Below are positions 33,199 to 41,537 of a stretch of 56,412 bases of DNA, in pieces (position 1 is the first letter of the stretch; each line of letters begins with the position of its first letter). This DNA comes from Sinomonas sp. ASV486. GTDB taxonomy: Bacteria; Actinomycetota; Actinomycetes; Actinomycetales; Micrococcaceae. A program made the position numbers and the translations under genes. The stretch spans positions 87,003 through 143,414 of the forward strand of contig NZ_JAVFJK010000013.1 of assembly GCF_030908215.1 (NCBI RefSeq), in the 5' to 3' direction. The notes beneath the pieces are model-generated. The model was not told where the DNA came from. It was given only the letters and a program-made list of their open reading frames with translations, and did no database searches.

Positions 33199-34656
33199 TC
33201 AGACAGCCCGCCGGCGCGGCAGGAAGAACAGGCTCGCGGCCGCGGCGAAGCACAGCAGGGAAGCGGAGAGCCACGCGGTCATGTAGGTCCCGCTCACTTC
33301 GCGTCCCCACCCGGCCAGGAACGCGCCCACCCCGGCGCCGACCATGTGCGAGGCGAACACCCACCCGAACACTACTGAGCTCTTGGCCGCGCCGAAGTGC
33401 TCGCGGCACAGCGCCACGGTGGGCGGCACGGTCGCAACCCAGTCGAGCCCGTAGAAGACGATGAAGATCCACAGCGGCGGCTCGACGTCCGGCGCGAGCA
33501 GCGCGTTGACGGTGAGCAGCGAGGCCCCGCGCAGCGCGTAGTACGCGACGAGCAGTATCCACGGCCGCACACGGTCCGTGAGCCAGCCGGAGGCGACAGT
33601 GCCAATCACGTCGAACACGCCGATGAGCGCAAGCAGCCCTGACGCTGTGGTGGCGGGCATGCCGTGATCGTGCGCGGCGGGGATGAAATGGGTCTGCATG
33701 AGCCCGTTCGTGCTCCAGCCGCACACCCAGAACGTGAACAGCAGGATCCAGAAGGCCCTCGACCGCAGCGACTCGCGCAGCACCGAGAGAGCCTCCACCG
33801 CCGCGTTCCGGCGCACGACGGCGGGCGCCTCCTCACGCTGCACCGCCTTCTCGCGCTGCACGACCTCGTGCGGTGTTTCTCCGCGCTGCTCCGCGTCCTC
33901 ATGTCGCGCCTCTCCGCGCTTCCCCTCTCGCAGCGCCGTCCCCGCACCCATCGGCGAGCTCTCCAGCTCCGGCGAGCTGGCGGCGTCGTGCGCAGGTGCG
34001 GGCGCGACGGCGGGCGACGCACCGTACGGCGCAACCCCCACCTCCGCGGGCGAGTTGGCGAACGGCCAAGCGAGCAGCGGCACGATCGCGAGCGCGAACA
34101 CGGCGACAAGCAGCGCGGCGGTGCGCCAGCCCTCGTGCGCGGCCAGCTGCACCACGGCGGGCAGGAAGACCAGCTGTCCGCACGCGTTCGCGGCCGAGAA
34201 GAAGCCCATCACGAGCCCGCGCCGGGCCGCGAACCAGCGGTTGGCAACGACGGCGCCGAAGACGAGCGCGAGCATCCCCGTTCCCACGCCGATGAACACA
34301 CCCCACAGCGCCCACAGCTGCCACGCGGCGGTCATGAGAGTGGTCAGACCACTCCCGGCCGCGACGAGGACGAGCGCCGTCGCCACGACCTTGCGCAGCG
34401 TGAACCGCTCCATGAGTACTGCGGCAAACGGCGCCACGAGGCCGTATATCACGAGGTTCGCCGTCACCGCGCCCGAGGTCTCGGCCCTCGTCCAGCCGAA
34501 CTCGGCCTCGAGGGGCTCAAAGAGCGCGCCGGTCGTCGAACGGAAGGCGGCCGCGGCCACGAGCGCGAGAAGCGTCACGGCGGCGACGAGCCACGCGCGG
34601 TGCACGCCCCGACGCACGACGCCGGCCGGCTGGGTCTGCTGTCTGGTCTCGGTCAC
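33199..34656 (-). CDS. MFS transporter with charged repeat loop
   Basis: A 485-residue major facilitator transporter resembling monocarboxylate/oxalate-type (OFA) members: FRSTTGALFEPLEAEFGWTR after the first membrane segment and NRWFAARRGLVMGFFSAANA later are typical. The central loop between the two six-helix halves (about residues 225-290) is unusually long and made of Arg/Glu/Gln repeats such as REGKRGEAR, HEVVQREK and AVQREEAP, suggesting repeat expansion. GTG at 34656 overlaps the stop of the SRPBCC gene upstream by four bases (GTGA), so they are coupled. Substrate unknown, probably a carboxylate. Confidence 0.83.
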   Translation of the reverse strand: MTETRQQTQPAGVVRRGVHRAWLVAAVTLLALVAAAAFRSTTGALFEPLEAEFGWTRAETSGAVTANLVIYGLVAPFAAVLMERFTLRKVVATALVLVAAGSGLTTLMTAAWQLWALWGVFIGVGTGMLALVFGAVVANRWFAARRGLVMGFFSAANACGQLVFLPAVVQLAAHEGWRTAALLVAVFALAIVPLLAWPFANSPAEVGVAPYGASPAVAPAPAHDAASSPELESSPMGAGTALREGKRGEARHEDAEQRGETPHEVVQREKAVQREEAPAVVRRNAAVEALSVLRESLRSRAFWILLFTFWVCGWSTNGLMQTHFIPAAHDHGMPATTASGLLALIGVFDVIGTVASGWLTDRVRPWILLVAYYALRGASLLTVNALLAPDVEPPLWIFIVFYGLDWVATVPPTVALCREHFGAAKSSVVFGWVFASHMVGAGVGAFLAGWGREVSGTYMTAWLSASLLCFAAAASLFFLPRRRAV

Positions 34657-35144
34657 GCGGTGCCCGCCTCGGGGGTGCGCGCCTCAGGGGTTTCGCTCTC
34701 GGAGGTTCCGGTCTCCGAGGTTCCAGTCTCAGCGGTTCCGGCCTCGGAGGCTCCGGCCTCGAGGACGTCCTTGAGGGTGTCCAGGTCGGCCTGGACGGCC
34801 GCGGCGTCGGCCTCGAAGGCCTCATCGGTCACGCCCTCCGCACGGCGGAGGTGGAAGACCGCGAGGCTGTGCGCGCCGTCGGCGAGGATGCGGAACTGGT
34901 TCAGGACCACGCTCCCATCGGGCAGCATGACCTCGTGGTCGAGGATCCCGGCGGCAGTGTCGCCCACGAACCTCACCTCGACCGCACCCATCGGGGAGTC
35001 CGCGATCCAGCGGCCGTTCTCCGCACGGACGCCCGCCGCAAGGCCCGCGGCCCAGCGCGGGAGGTTGGCGGGATGGCCCGCGAAGGCAAAGACGGCGCGG
35101 GGCGACAGGGCGATCGGGACACTCAGGTGGCGGAACTCGGACAC
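34653..35144 (-). CDS. SRPBCC-fold protein with repeat tail
   Basis: A 163-residue protein with a START/SRPBCC-like lipid- or ligand-binding fold over about residues 1-110 (FAFAGHPANLPRWAAGL, MGAVEVRFVGD, GILDHEVMLPDGSVV). The last 35 residues are Glu/Thr/Ser/Gly/Ala repeats (SEAGTAETGTSETGTSE) encoded by 15-base tandem units, probably unstructured. GTG at 35144 gives the family-like start VSEFRHLSVPI; the open frame continues upstream without homology. It is translationally coupled to the MFS transporter gene downstream, so it may bind or sense the transported compound. Function otherwise unknown. Confidence 0.72.
   Translation of the reverse strand: MSEFRHLSVPIALSPRAVFAFAGHPANLPRWAAGLAAGVRAENGRWIADSPMGAVEVRFVGDTAAGILDHEVMLPDGSVVLNQFRILADGAHSLAVFHLRRAEGVTDEAFEADAAAVQADLDTLKDVLEAGASEAGTAETGTSETGTSESETPEARTPEAGTA
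34670..34765. repeat. 15-base in-frame tandem repeat in SRPBCC gene
   Basis: Imperfect units of the type GGTTCCGGTCTCCGA repeat about five times, encoding a Glu-x-Gly-Thr-Ser-like pentapeptide at the protein's C-terminus. Length changes would keep the frame. Confidence 0.6.
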
Positions 35145-35353
35145 GGACAGAAGCGTACGCCAGCGGCATCCCCGCGAGCGGGGAGACCAACGGGGAGACG
35201 AGCGGGTCGGGCCGCGGTCCCGAGGCCGGTCGGGCCGGTCGGGCGCTCGCGAACCGTGCACCCTCGGACAAGCACCGGGCGCGCGTGGTCAAGCACGGCG
35301 GTGGCGCCTCGCCGGATGCTTGAACGAACACCGGACTCGATGAGGAGGACTTC

Positions 35354-36775
35354 ATGGAAACGCTCGAGCACGCAGATACCCTGCTGGGATCGGTCGAGGC
35401 GCCCGAGGGCACGCCGCGGCAGGAGATGCTGGACCCGGCCACCGGGGAGCGGGTGGGCTTCGCGCCGCTGCAGAGCGTGGCGGACCTCGAGGCGGCCATC
35501 ACGGCCGCGAGGGCCGCCCAGCCGGGCTGGGCGGCGCTGGGGCACGCGGCGCGCTCGGCGTCGCTGCTGCGGGCCGCGGACGCGGTCGAGGCAAACGCCG
35601 AAGAGCTGGCCCGGATCCTCTCCCGCGAGCAGGGCAAGCCGCTCAACGGCCCCAACGCCCGCTTCGAGGTCGGCGCGTGCGCGGCCTGGCTGCGCGCGAC
35701 GGCCGCGACCGTCCTCGAGCCCGAGACCGTGGTCGACGCCGACGGGACCAAGGCGGTGCTGCACTACCGCCCGATCGGGGTCGTGGGTGCGATCGGGCCG
35801 TGGAACTGGCCCATGATGATCACCGTCTGGCAGATCGCCCCGGCCCTGCGCATGGGCAACACCGCCGTGGTCAAGCCCTCCGGCATGACCCCGCTGTCCG
35901 TCCTTGCCCTCGTCAAGGTCATCAACCAGGAACTGCCCGAGGGCGTCCTGCACGTGGTCCCCGGCCGCCGGGACGTGGGCGCGGCCCTGGCCGAGCACCC
36001 CGCGATCAGCAAGGTCATGTTCACCGGCTCCACCGCCACGGGCAAGTCGATCATCCGCTCCTCCGCGGACACCGTGAAGCGCCTGACCCTCGAGCTCGGC
36101 GGCAACGACGCCGGCATCGTCCTGCCCGACGCCGACCCGAAGGCCATCGCCGAGGGCCTCTTCTGGGGCGCGTTCATCAATACCGGCCAGACCTGCGCCG
36201 CCCTCAAACGCCTCTACGTGCACGAGGACATCTACGAGGACGTCTGCGCCGCCCTTACCGAGTACGCCGCGAACGTGCCGATGGGCGTGGGCCTGGACGA
36301 GCAGAACGTCCTGGGCCCGCTGCAGAACAGGTCCCAGTACGAGATTGTCGCCGGCCTCGTCCAGGACGCGAAGGACGCCGGCGCCCGCGTCCTCCTCGGC
36401 GGAAACCCAGACGAGAACCAGCCCGGCTACTTCTACCCCACCACCCTCGTCGCGGACATCGACAACGACAACCCCCTCGTGGCCCAGGAGCAGTTCGGCC
36501 CCGCCCTGCCCATCATCAAGTACACAAACGTGGACCACGCCGTCGTCATGGCCAACGCCCTGGAAGTCGGCCTCGGCGCCTCCGTGTGGGGCACCGACCC
36601 CGACCAGGCCCACGCCGTCGCCGCGCGCCTCGAAGCCGGCAGCGTCTGGATCAACAACCACGGCGCGGTGAACCCCATGGCCCCCTTCGGCGGTGCCAAG
36701 CAGTCCGGCTACGGCCTCGAATTCGGCACCGAAGGCCTCAAGCACCTCGGCCAACCCCAGGTCATCCACGGTTAA
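35354..36775 (+). CDS. NAD(P)-dependent aldehyde dehydrogenase
   Basis: A 473-residue aldehyde dehydrogenase that oxidises an aldehyde to its acid. Catalytic Cys281 in NTGQTCAALKR, general base Glu247 in ELGGND, and Lys174 in VVKPSGMTP binding the cofactor; the N-terminal oligomerisation motif GPWNWPMM is clear. Length matches the family. ATG at 35354 follows AGGAGG. It is monocistronic, with a strong hairpin at 36831-36865. The substrate is not evident: relatives act on succinic semialdehyde, betaine aldehyde or aromatic aldehydes, and the neighbours give no clue. Confidence 0.87.
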   Translation: METLEHADTLLGSVEAPEGTPRQEMLDPATGERVGFAPLQSVADLEAAITAARAAQPGWAALGHAARSASLLRAADAVEANAEELARILSREQGKPLNGPNARFEVGACAAWLRATAATVLEPETVVDADGTKAVLHYRPIGVVGAIGPWNWPMMITVWQIAPALRMGNTAVVKPSGMTPLSVLALVKVINQELPEGVLHVVPGRRDVGAALAEHPAISKVMFTGSTATGKSIIRSSADTVKRLTLELGGNDAGIVLPDADPKAIAEGLFWGAFINTGQTCAALKRLYVHEDIYEDVCAALTEYAANVPMGVGLDEQNVLGPLQNRSQYEIVAGLVQDAKDAGARVLLGGNPDENQPGYFYPTTLVADIDNDNPLVAQEQFGPALPIIKYTNVDHAVVMANALEVGLGASVWGTDPDQAHAVAARLEAGSVWINNHGAVNPMAPFGGAKQSGYGLEFGTEGLKHLGQPQVIHG

Positions 36776-36830
36776 TATGCATTTGTAGTTATATTCTGCC
36801 AGAGGACTATTTCCTTCTGGCCGGGGAGCT

Positions 36831-36865
36831 GGGCCCCACCGCGCGGAACGTGCGCGGCGGGGCCC
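36831..36865 (+). terminator. strong hairpin after aldehyde dehydrogenase gene
   Basis: GGGCCCCACCGCGC (36831-36844) pairs with GCGCGGCGGGGCCC (36852-36865) with one A/C mismatch and a seven-base loop, followed by TT. The stretch before it (36773-36815) is notably AT-rich for this genome. Confidence 0.75.
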
Positions 36866-36949
36866 TTCCCATGCCGCAATACGGAGCGAGCACCCCGGTG
36901 CGTCCACTAGGCTAGATCGGGTGTGACGACGGGCGAGGAAGGGCAACAC

Positions 36950-38290
36950 GTGGCCGAGAGTGATATCGGGCTCGACCCTACCTTCGTCGGCGGCAGGTAT
37001 CGGCTCCTCGAGGTCGCCGGCAGCGGCGCCATGGCCACGGTGCACCGGGCCCATGATGAGGTTCTGGGGCGCGACGTGGCCGTCAAGACCTTCCGTACCC
37101 ACGCGCCGGACCCCCGCCACGAAGAACGTCGCCGTGGCGAGATGCAGGTGCTCGCGCGCCTCAACCACCCGAGCCTCGTGCGCCTCTACGACGCTGGCAC
37201 CGACACCCAGGACGACGGGACCACTCAGGTCGCCTACCTCGTCATGGAGTTCGTCGACGGCACGGACCTGCGCCAGCGCCTTGCCTCAGGCGCCCTCACG
37301 TCCGACGACGCGCGCCTCCTGGCGCTCGACCTCGCCGGCGCCCTCGCGTACGTGCACGCGCTCGGGATCGTGCACCGCGACATCAAGCCCGCGAACATCC
37401 TCGTCCCCCACGCCGACCCGAACCACCGCCGCAGGCCTGTCAAACTCACCGACTTCGGGATCGCCCGCCTCACCGACGCCTCGAGGCTCACCCTCACGAA
37501 CACGACGATCGGCACGGCCAACTATCTCAGCCCAGAGCAGGCGCGCGGCGAGAAGGTCGGACCGGCGTCGGACATCTACTCGCTCGGGCTCGTGCTCCTC
37601 GAATCCCTCACGGGCTCCATGGAGTTCACGGGCGGGGCGGTCGAGGCAGCCGTCGCGCGGCTCCTCCGCGATCCCCGCATCCCCACTCACCTCGGCGGCC
37701 CGTGGGCCTCGCTCCTCCCGCGTATGACGGCGCGCGACGCCGCCGACCGGCCCGACGCCACCGAGATTGTCCGGGTGCTCCGCGGGGAGGCCCCGGCCGA
37801 CGGCGGGGCGCCGACTCGCGCCATCGAGTCCCCGGACCCTGCGGATGGCGGGCTCACCCAGGCGCTCGCGCCCGCCGTCGTCGAGGGCGCAGGCACGCGC
37901 GTGATGCCCTCGGCGGCCGCGGCTCTGCACACGGCCCCAATGAGCCGGCTGGGCGCGGAACAGGATGGCCAGCAGACCCGTGCGTGGCGCGCTGCCCCCC
38001 TCGTCCCCGAACTCCCCCAGGACCCGCCCGCGGTACCGGGCCACGCGCCGTCGTCCGCCCGGCCCCGTGGCGGATCCGGCGCCCGTGCGGCCCGCAGGCC
38101 ACGACGCGGACTCTTCTGGGCCGCCGTCACGGTCGGGATCCTGGCCGCGCTCCTCGTGATCGTGCCGCTCGTGCTCCGGGCCGTGCTTCCCGCACAGCCC
38201 GCGAACCTGCCGCCCCTTCCCGCCTCCCCCGCTGTCTCCGGGCAGCTCGGGACGCATCTCGACCAGCTCGAACGGAGTCTCAGGCCATGA
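36950..38290 (+). CDS. membrane-anchored Ser/Thr protein kinase
   Basis: A 446-residue eukaryotic-like kinase. Gly-loop GSGAMATV (about 24-31), ATP-binding Lys46 in VAVK, catalytic HRDIKPAN (142-149), metal-binding DFG (168-170) and activation segment end YLSPEQA. A Pro/Ala-rich linker follows the kinase domain, then one membrane helix (WAAVTVGILAALLVIVPLVL) and a short outside tail of about 45 residues with no PASTA or other sensor domain. GTG at 36950 follows GAGGAAGGG by six bases; an in-frame GTG at 36923 is less well placed. Its stop overlaps the start of a lipoprotein gene (ATGA), suggesting that the lipoprotein is its sensor partner or target. Confidence 0.9.
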   Translation: MAESDIGLDPTFVGGRYRLLEVAGSGAMATVHRAHDEVLGRDVAVKTFRTHAPDPRHEERRRGEMQVLARLNHPSLVRLYDAGTDTQDDGTTQVAYLVMEFVDGTDLRQRLASGALTSDDARLLALDLAGALAYVHALGIVHRDIKPANILVPHADPNHRRRPVKLTDFGIARLTDASRLTLTNTTIGTANYLSPEQARGEKVGPASDIYSLGLVLLESLTGSMEFTGGAVEAAVARLLRDPRIPTHLGGPWASLLPRMTARDAADRPDATEIVRVLRGEAPADGGAPTRAIESPDPADGGLTQALAPAVVEGAGTRVMPSAAAALHTAPMSRLGAEQDGQQTRAWRAAPLVPELPQDPPAVPGHAPSSARPRGGSGARAARRPRRGLFWAAVTVGILAALLVIVPLVLRAVLPAQPANLPPLPASPAVSGQLGTHLDQLERSLRP

Positions 38291-38700
38291 CGGCACGCAC
38301 CCTCTGGCTCGGCGCCGTGGCCGCAGGACTCGCGGCCACCCTCCTGAGCGGCTGTTCCCCCGCACCGGCCCTCGACGCCGGGGTTGCCTCGAAGCTCGCC
38401 AGTGCGGCGCAGGAGCTGCGCACCGAGGCCGCGACCGGACGGTACGCGGACGCGCTGGCGAAGCTCGACGCGCTCGAGCGCGAGGCGCGGAACGCGTCCT
38501 CGAACGGCACGATGAGCAGCGACCGGTCGTCGCAGGTCCTCGGAGCCATCGCGAGCGTGCGCAAGGACCTGCAGGCCCTTGCCTCGGCCCAGTCCGCCCC
38601 GACCGCGACCCTGGATCCGACGCCCACCCCCGAGCCCACGAGGCCCAAGGCCAAAGGCAAGAAGACGCCGGACCCTACCCCGCCGCCAGAGGACAACTGA
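38287..38700 (+). CDS. small lipoprotein coupled to kinase
   Basis: A 137-residue lipoprotein: signal LGAVAAGLAATLLSGCSPAP with lipobox LSGC. The mature part is a helical segment rich in Ala, Leu, Lys and Glu (KLASAAQELRTEAATGRYAD, ALAKLDALEREARN), possibly coiled coil, and a tail of Thr-Pro repeats ending TPPPEDN. The start overlaps the kinase stop by four bases, so the two are made together. The kinase has no external sensor domain of its own, so this lipoprotein may supply it; that role is inference. I do not recognise a named family. Confidence 0.78.
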   Translation: MTARTLWLGAVAAGLAATLLSGCSPAPALDAGVASKLASAAQELRTEAATGRYADALAKLDALEREARNASSNGTMSSDRSSQVLGAIASVRKDLQALASAQSAPTATLDPTPTPEPTRPKAKGKKTPDPTPPPEDN

Positions 38701-38718
38701 CCCCACGGGCTCCGGCGC

Positions 38719-39267
38719 TCAAGCGTCGCGGCCCGGGATCGGTGCGCCGCTCGGGAGGCCAGCGGCGACATAGCCGGCATAGAGCTGACCCCAGTCGTCC
38801 GGCCGATCGGCGGTCCCCGGCCCCGAGTGCGGGGCGGTTGAGGCCAGTCGCTCGAGCTTCTTCGCGAGTTCCCGCAGGCACACGTGCCACCCGGCGGCAT
38901 TGCGCGCGGCCGCGGTGCTGTCTGCAAGCCAGTCCCGGAGCGTGAGCTCGCACTCGTCGTCCGAGCCCTCGACAAGGAATTCCATGAGGTCGCCGCCCCA
39001 GGCGAAGGCCCAGCGCCGGGGCGGGTCCCAGTCGACGATCTGGTCCGTGCTGCCGCCCGCCGCGTCGTTCGGGTCGCCGCTGAAGGTGACCGTGCCGGCG
39101 TCATGCGCGATCTGCACGCGCGAGGGAAACCAGCCGGCGAGACCGTCCTCGGTGCTCACGGCCGTCCACAAGTCCGCGGCCGGGACCGGATAGGACCGGA
39201 TGAACGTCACGGCGCCGCGTCCCTCGACCTCGGCATACTCGCCGTCGAGCTCCTCGAGTCCAGACAT
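38719..39267 (-). CDS. SRPBCC/AHSA1-like protein
   Basis: A 182-residue protein with an Aha1/SRPBCC ligand-binding fold. AVTFIRSYPVPAADLWTAVS, DGLAGWFPS, FSGDPNDAAG and DWDPPRRWAFAWGGD are typical of the family; the last part (AKKLERLASTAPHS on) is a helix plus Pro/Gly-rich tail. ATG at 39267 is preceded by AAGGGG; the open frame extends 32 codons further without homology. It converges on the lipoprotein gene with an 18-base gap. Members bind hydrophobic ligands or act as stress proteins; the ligand here is unknown. Confidence 0.75.
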   Translation of the reverse strand: MSGLEELDGEYAEVEGRGAVTFIRSYPVPAADLWTAVSTEDGLAGWFPSRVQIAHDAGTVTFSGDPNDAAGGSTDQIVDWDPPRRWAFAWGGDLMEFLVEGSDDECELTLRDWLADSTAAARNAAGWHVCLRELAKKLERLASTAPHSGPGTADRPDDWGQLYAGYVAAGLPSGAPIPGRDA

Positions 39268-39378
39268 TTGCGCGCCCCTTCCGTACGGTTCCCGGCCACC
39301 GGGGCCCTTCTGCATGCTAGGCACGCACGACGGCGATGGGTCAAGGTCCGCTCTCACTGTCATCGATCAGCGTAAATA

Positions 39379-39410
39379 TGATCAAAGATCTTACATAGAA
39401 TTTGATCAAA
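39379..39410. promoter_or_regulatory. TTTGATCA-type sites downstream of gntR
   Basis: TGATCAAA (39379-39386) and the perfect palindrome TTTGATCAAA (39401-39410) lie in an AT-rich stretch between the gntR stop and the SRPBCC start. TGATCA also occurs at about 39413. The same TTTGATC word is found in the gntR promoter, so the GntR protein may bind both ends of its gene. Confidence 0.45.
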
Positions 39411-39496
39411 AGTGATCATCCGACGTGTATAAGCCAGACCAGATGATCGCGGAGATTCGCCCGGATCGTCGCTCGGATTGCGCGGCAGGAGGCCGC

Positions 39497-40186
39497 TCAA
39501 ACGGCACTGGTCTGGGCAGCGAGGAGCTTCCTGATGCGGTCCGTCGCGTTGGCGAGTGAGGCGTCATTGACCGCTGCCGCGGCGACGGGGTCCCGATGTC
39601 GGGCGGCCACTATCAGGTCCTCCTGATAGCGCCACAGAGAATCGTCCCCCGCCGCGGACAGGGTTCCGTCGGCGCCCACGATCTTGTACGCGCGGCATTG
39701 CTGCCAGAGGTTGCGGATCATCCGGATGAGGAGCGGGTTGCCGGCTCTTCCGTAGAGGATCTCGAGCAGTGCCTCGTCGTGGTCGAGGAGGGCGATGACC
39801 TCATGCTCCCTGATCGCCGTGAGCATCAAGTCATACTCCGCCTGCATCCGGTCGCCGTCCTGGGCCGTGACGTGCGGTGCGCCCAAGCGTGCGGCCTCGA
39901 CCTCGAGAAGCCGCCGCATGTCGTAGACATGGAGCAGCTCTTCGAGAGTGAGGGTCTTCACGACCGCGCCCTTGTGCGGCTCGCGCGCGACCATGCCGGA
40001 CACCTCCAGCCGGCGGATGGCTTCCCTCACCGGCATCGCACTCGTCCCGACCTGGTCCGCCAGCTCGCGCACGGTCAGCCGGGAGCCCCCGGGCAGCTCG
40101 CCGCTGAGAATCGCCTGATGGATCGTTTCGTACACCTGATCAGTCAGGAGCACAGGCTCGACCCTCTTGGCTATGGCTATGGACAT
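39497..40186 (-). CDS. GntR-family (FadR/FCD) transcriptional regulator
   Basis: A 229-residue regulator. N-terminal winged helix: LTDQVYETIHQAILSGEL, LTVRELADQVGTSAMPVREA and IRRLEVSGMVAREPHKGAVV. The C-terminal FCD helical domain has YDMRRLLEVEAARLGA and HDEALLEILYGRAGNP, with acid and His residues placed for metal and carboxylate effectors. Divergent from an amino-acid ABC transporter operon, its probable target. The ATG at 40186 lacks a ribosome-binding site: TATATT ends six bases upstream, so the transcript is probably leaderless. TTTGATCC overlapping that -10 suggests autoregulation. Confidence 0.87.
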   Translation of the reverse strand: MSIAIAKRVEPVLLTDQVYETIHQAILSGELPGGSRLTVRELADQVGTSAMPVREAIRRLEVSGMVAREPHKGAVVKTLTLEELLHVYDMRRLLEVEAARLGAPHVTAQDGDRMQAEYDLMLTAIREHEVIALLDHDEALLEILYGRAGNPLLIRMIRNLWQQCRAYKIVGADGTLSAAGDDSLWRYQEDLIVAARHRDPVAAAAVNDASLANATDRIRKLLAAQTSAV

Positions 40187-40416
40187 GGATCAAATATACA
40201 AACTGGGTTCCGGCCAAAGGCAAGACCCAGAGCCTCTTTGGACCACTTCTCCAGATTCTCTTGATCTTTGATCCAAAGTAGCCCACTATGAGGAAGGTCA
40301 CACCGCCGACCCGGAGTCCTCTGGAGAGGCACTGATGTTCTCCCACCCGGCAGGCGGCAGTGCACCGCATACCCGACCTCCGTGGGGAGCTCCGATTCCC
40401 CAGAAGGGCAACTCCC
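40187..40416. promoter_or_regulatory. gntR/transporter divergent control region
   Basis: The gap from the gntR start to the transporter permease gene is 388 bases. Near gntR it holds a -10-like TATATT (40193-40198, minus strand) overlapped by GGATCAAA (40187-40194) and, 73 bases further, TTTGATCCAAA (40267-40277), both TTTGATC-type sites. I see no other gene in the first 230 bases. From 40417 a 53-codon open frame runs into the permease start. Confidence 0.5.
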
Positions 40417-40578
40417 ATGAAGAACGTTGTTAGCGCACGGGGCTGCACCGTCGGCCCGTCCCCCGGTTGGAATCCCAGTCACGCGAACACGCCCGGACTC
40501 GGGCTTGGATCCGTGCACGCGAAGCCCGTCGCCACAGGCCGCTCCCGGCCCAGCCGAGGGGCCGGTGGAGACCGATGA
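40417..40578 (+). CDS. possible leader ORF overlapping permease start
   Basis: A 53-codon frame starting MKNVVSARG, with AGAAGGGC upstream, whose TGA overlaps the permease ATG (ATGA, 40575-40578). The product is Gly/Pro/Arg rich and resembles no family I know. The exact overlap suggests a translationally coupled leader peptide, but a chance open frame in GC-rich DNA is a real alternative. Confidence 0.3.
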   Translation: MKNVVSARGCTVGPSPGWNPSHANTPGLGLGSVHAKPVATGRSRPSRGAGGDR

Positions 40579-41537
40579 GCACGGTCAACGACGCGCGGCC
40601 GGCCACCGAGGCGTCCGACGACATCCGGGTGGCGCATCGCGCCCACTGGGGCTGGTGGATCCTCTCTGCGCTGGTCCTCTTGTTCGCGGGCGGCATCGTC
40701 CAGATGCTGTTCACCAATCCGAACCTGCAGTGGGACGTTGTAGCGAGCTGGTTCTTCAGCCAGAGCATCGTGTTCGGTCTCCTGCGGACCCTCGAGCTGA
40801 CAGTCCTGTCGATGCTCTTCGGCATCTTGCTCGGCATGCTCACCGCCGTCATGCGGCTCTCGCCGATCCGGATCCTCTCGACGGTCGCATGGTTCTACAC
40901 GTGGTTCTTCCGGGGAACGCCACTCCTGGTCCAGCTGATCTTCTGGTACAACCTTGCGGCACTCTTCCCGACGATCGATGTGGGCATTCCCTTCATCGGT
41001 CCGACGATCTGGGCGGGCAACGCCAACCAGATCGTGACCCCCTTCATGGCCGCCCTCCTCGGGCTCGCACTCAACGAAGGCGCCTACATGTCCGAGATCG
41101 TCCGGGGCGGCATCCTCTCGGTGGACCAGGGCCAGCTCGAGGCCTCGGTCGCGCTCGGCATGCGCACATCACGCGCGCTGCGCCGCGTCATCCTCCCCCA
41201 GGCGATGCGCGTGATCGTGCCGCCGACGGGCAACCAGGTCATCGGCATGCTCAAGTCCACCTCGCTCGTGAGCGTGACCTCGATGCCGGAACTGCTGTAC
41301 TCGGCACAGCTCGTCTACAACCGCACCTTCCAGACCATCCCGCTGCTCATCGTCGCGAGCATCTGGTACCTGATCGTCACGAGCGTCCTGAGCATCATCC
41401 AGTACTACATCGAGCGCCACTACGCCAAGGGCGGCCGCCGCGCGCTGCCGCCCACCCCGTGGGAGAAGCTCAAGCGCACGATCGCAGGAATCGTTCCCGC
41501 CCAGACCAAGTCAGCCACTGCAACCAGGAGGGCCTGA
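40575..41537 (+). CDS. polar amino-acid ABC transporter permease
   Basis: A 320-residue membrane protein of the HisM/GlnP type. Segments include [41 protein letters not shown] and the family-typical [20 protein letters not shown]; the cytoplasmic EAA loop is [24 protein letters not shown]. The ATG at 40575 has GGAG a few bases upstream. Its TGA overlaps the next ATG by one base (TGATG). Order: permease, ATPase, binding protein. It probably imports a polar amino acid or opine-like compound under GntR control. Confidence 0.9.
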   Translation: MSTVNDARPATEASDDIRVAHRAHWGWWILSALVLLFAGGIVQMLFTNPNLQWDVVASWFFSQSIVFGLLRTLELTVLSMLFGILLGMLTAVMRLSPIRILSTVAWFYTWFFRGTPLLVQLIFWYNLAALFPTIDVGIPFIGPTIWAGNANQIVTPFMAALLGLALNEGAYMSEIVRGGILSVDQGQLEASVALGMRTSRALRRVILPQAMRVIVPPTGNQVIGMLKSTSLVSVTSMPELLYSAQLVYNRTFQTIPLLIVASIWYLIVTSVLSIIQYYIERHYAKGGRRALPPTPWEKLKRTIAGIVPAQTKSATATRRA

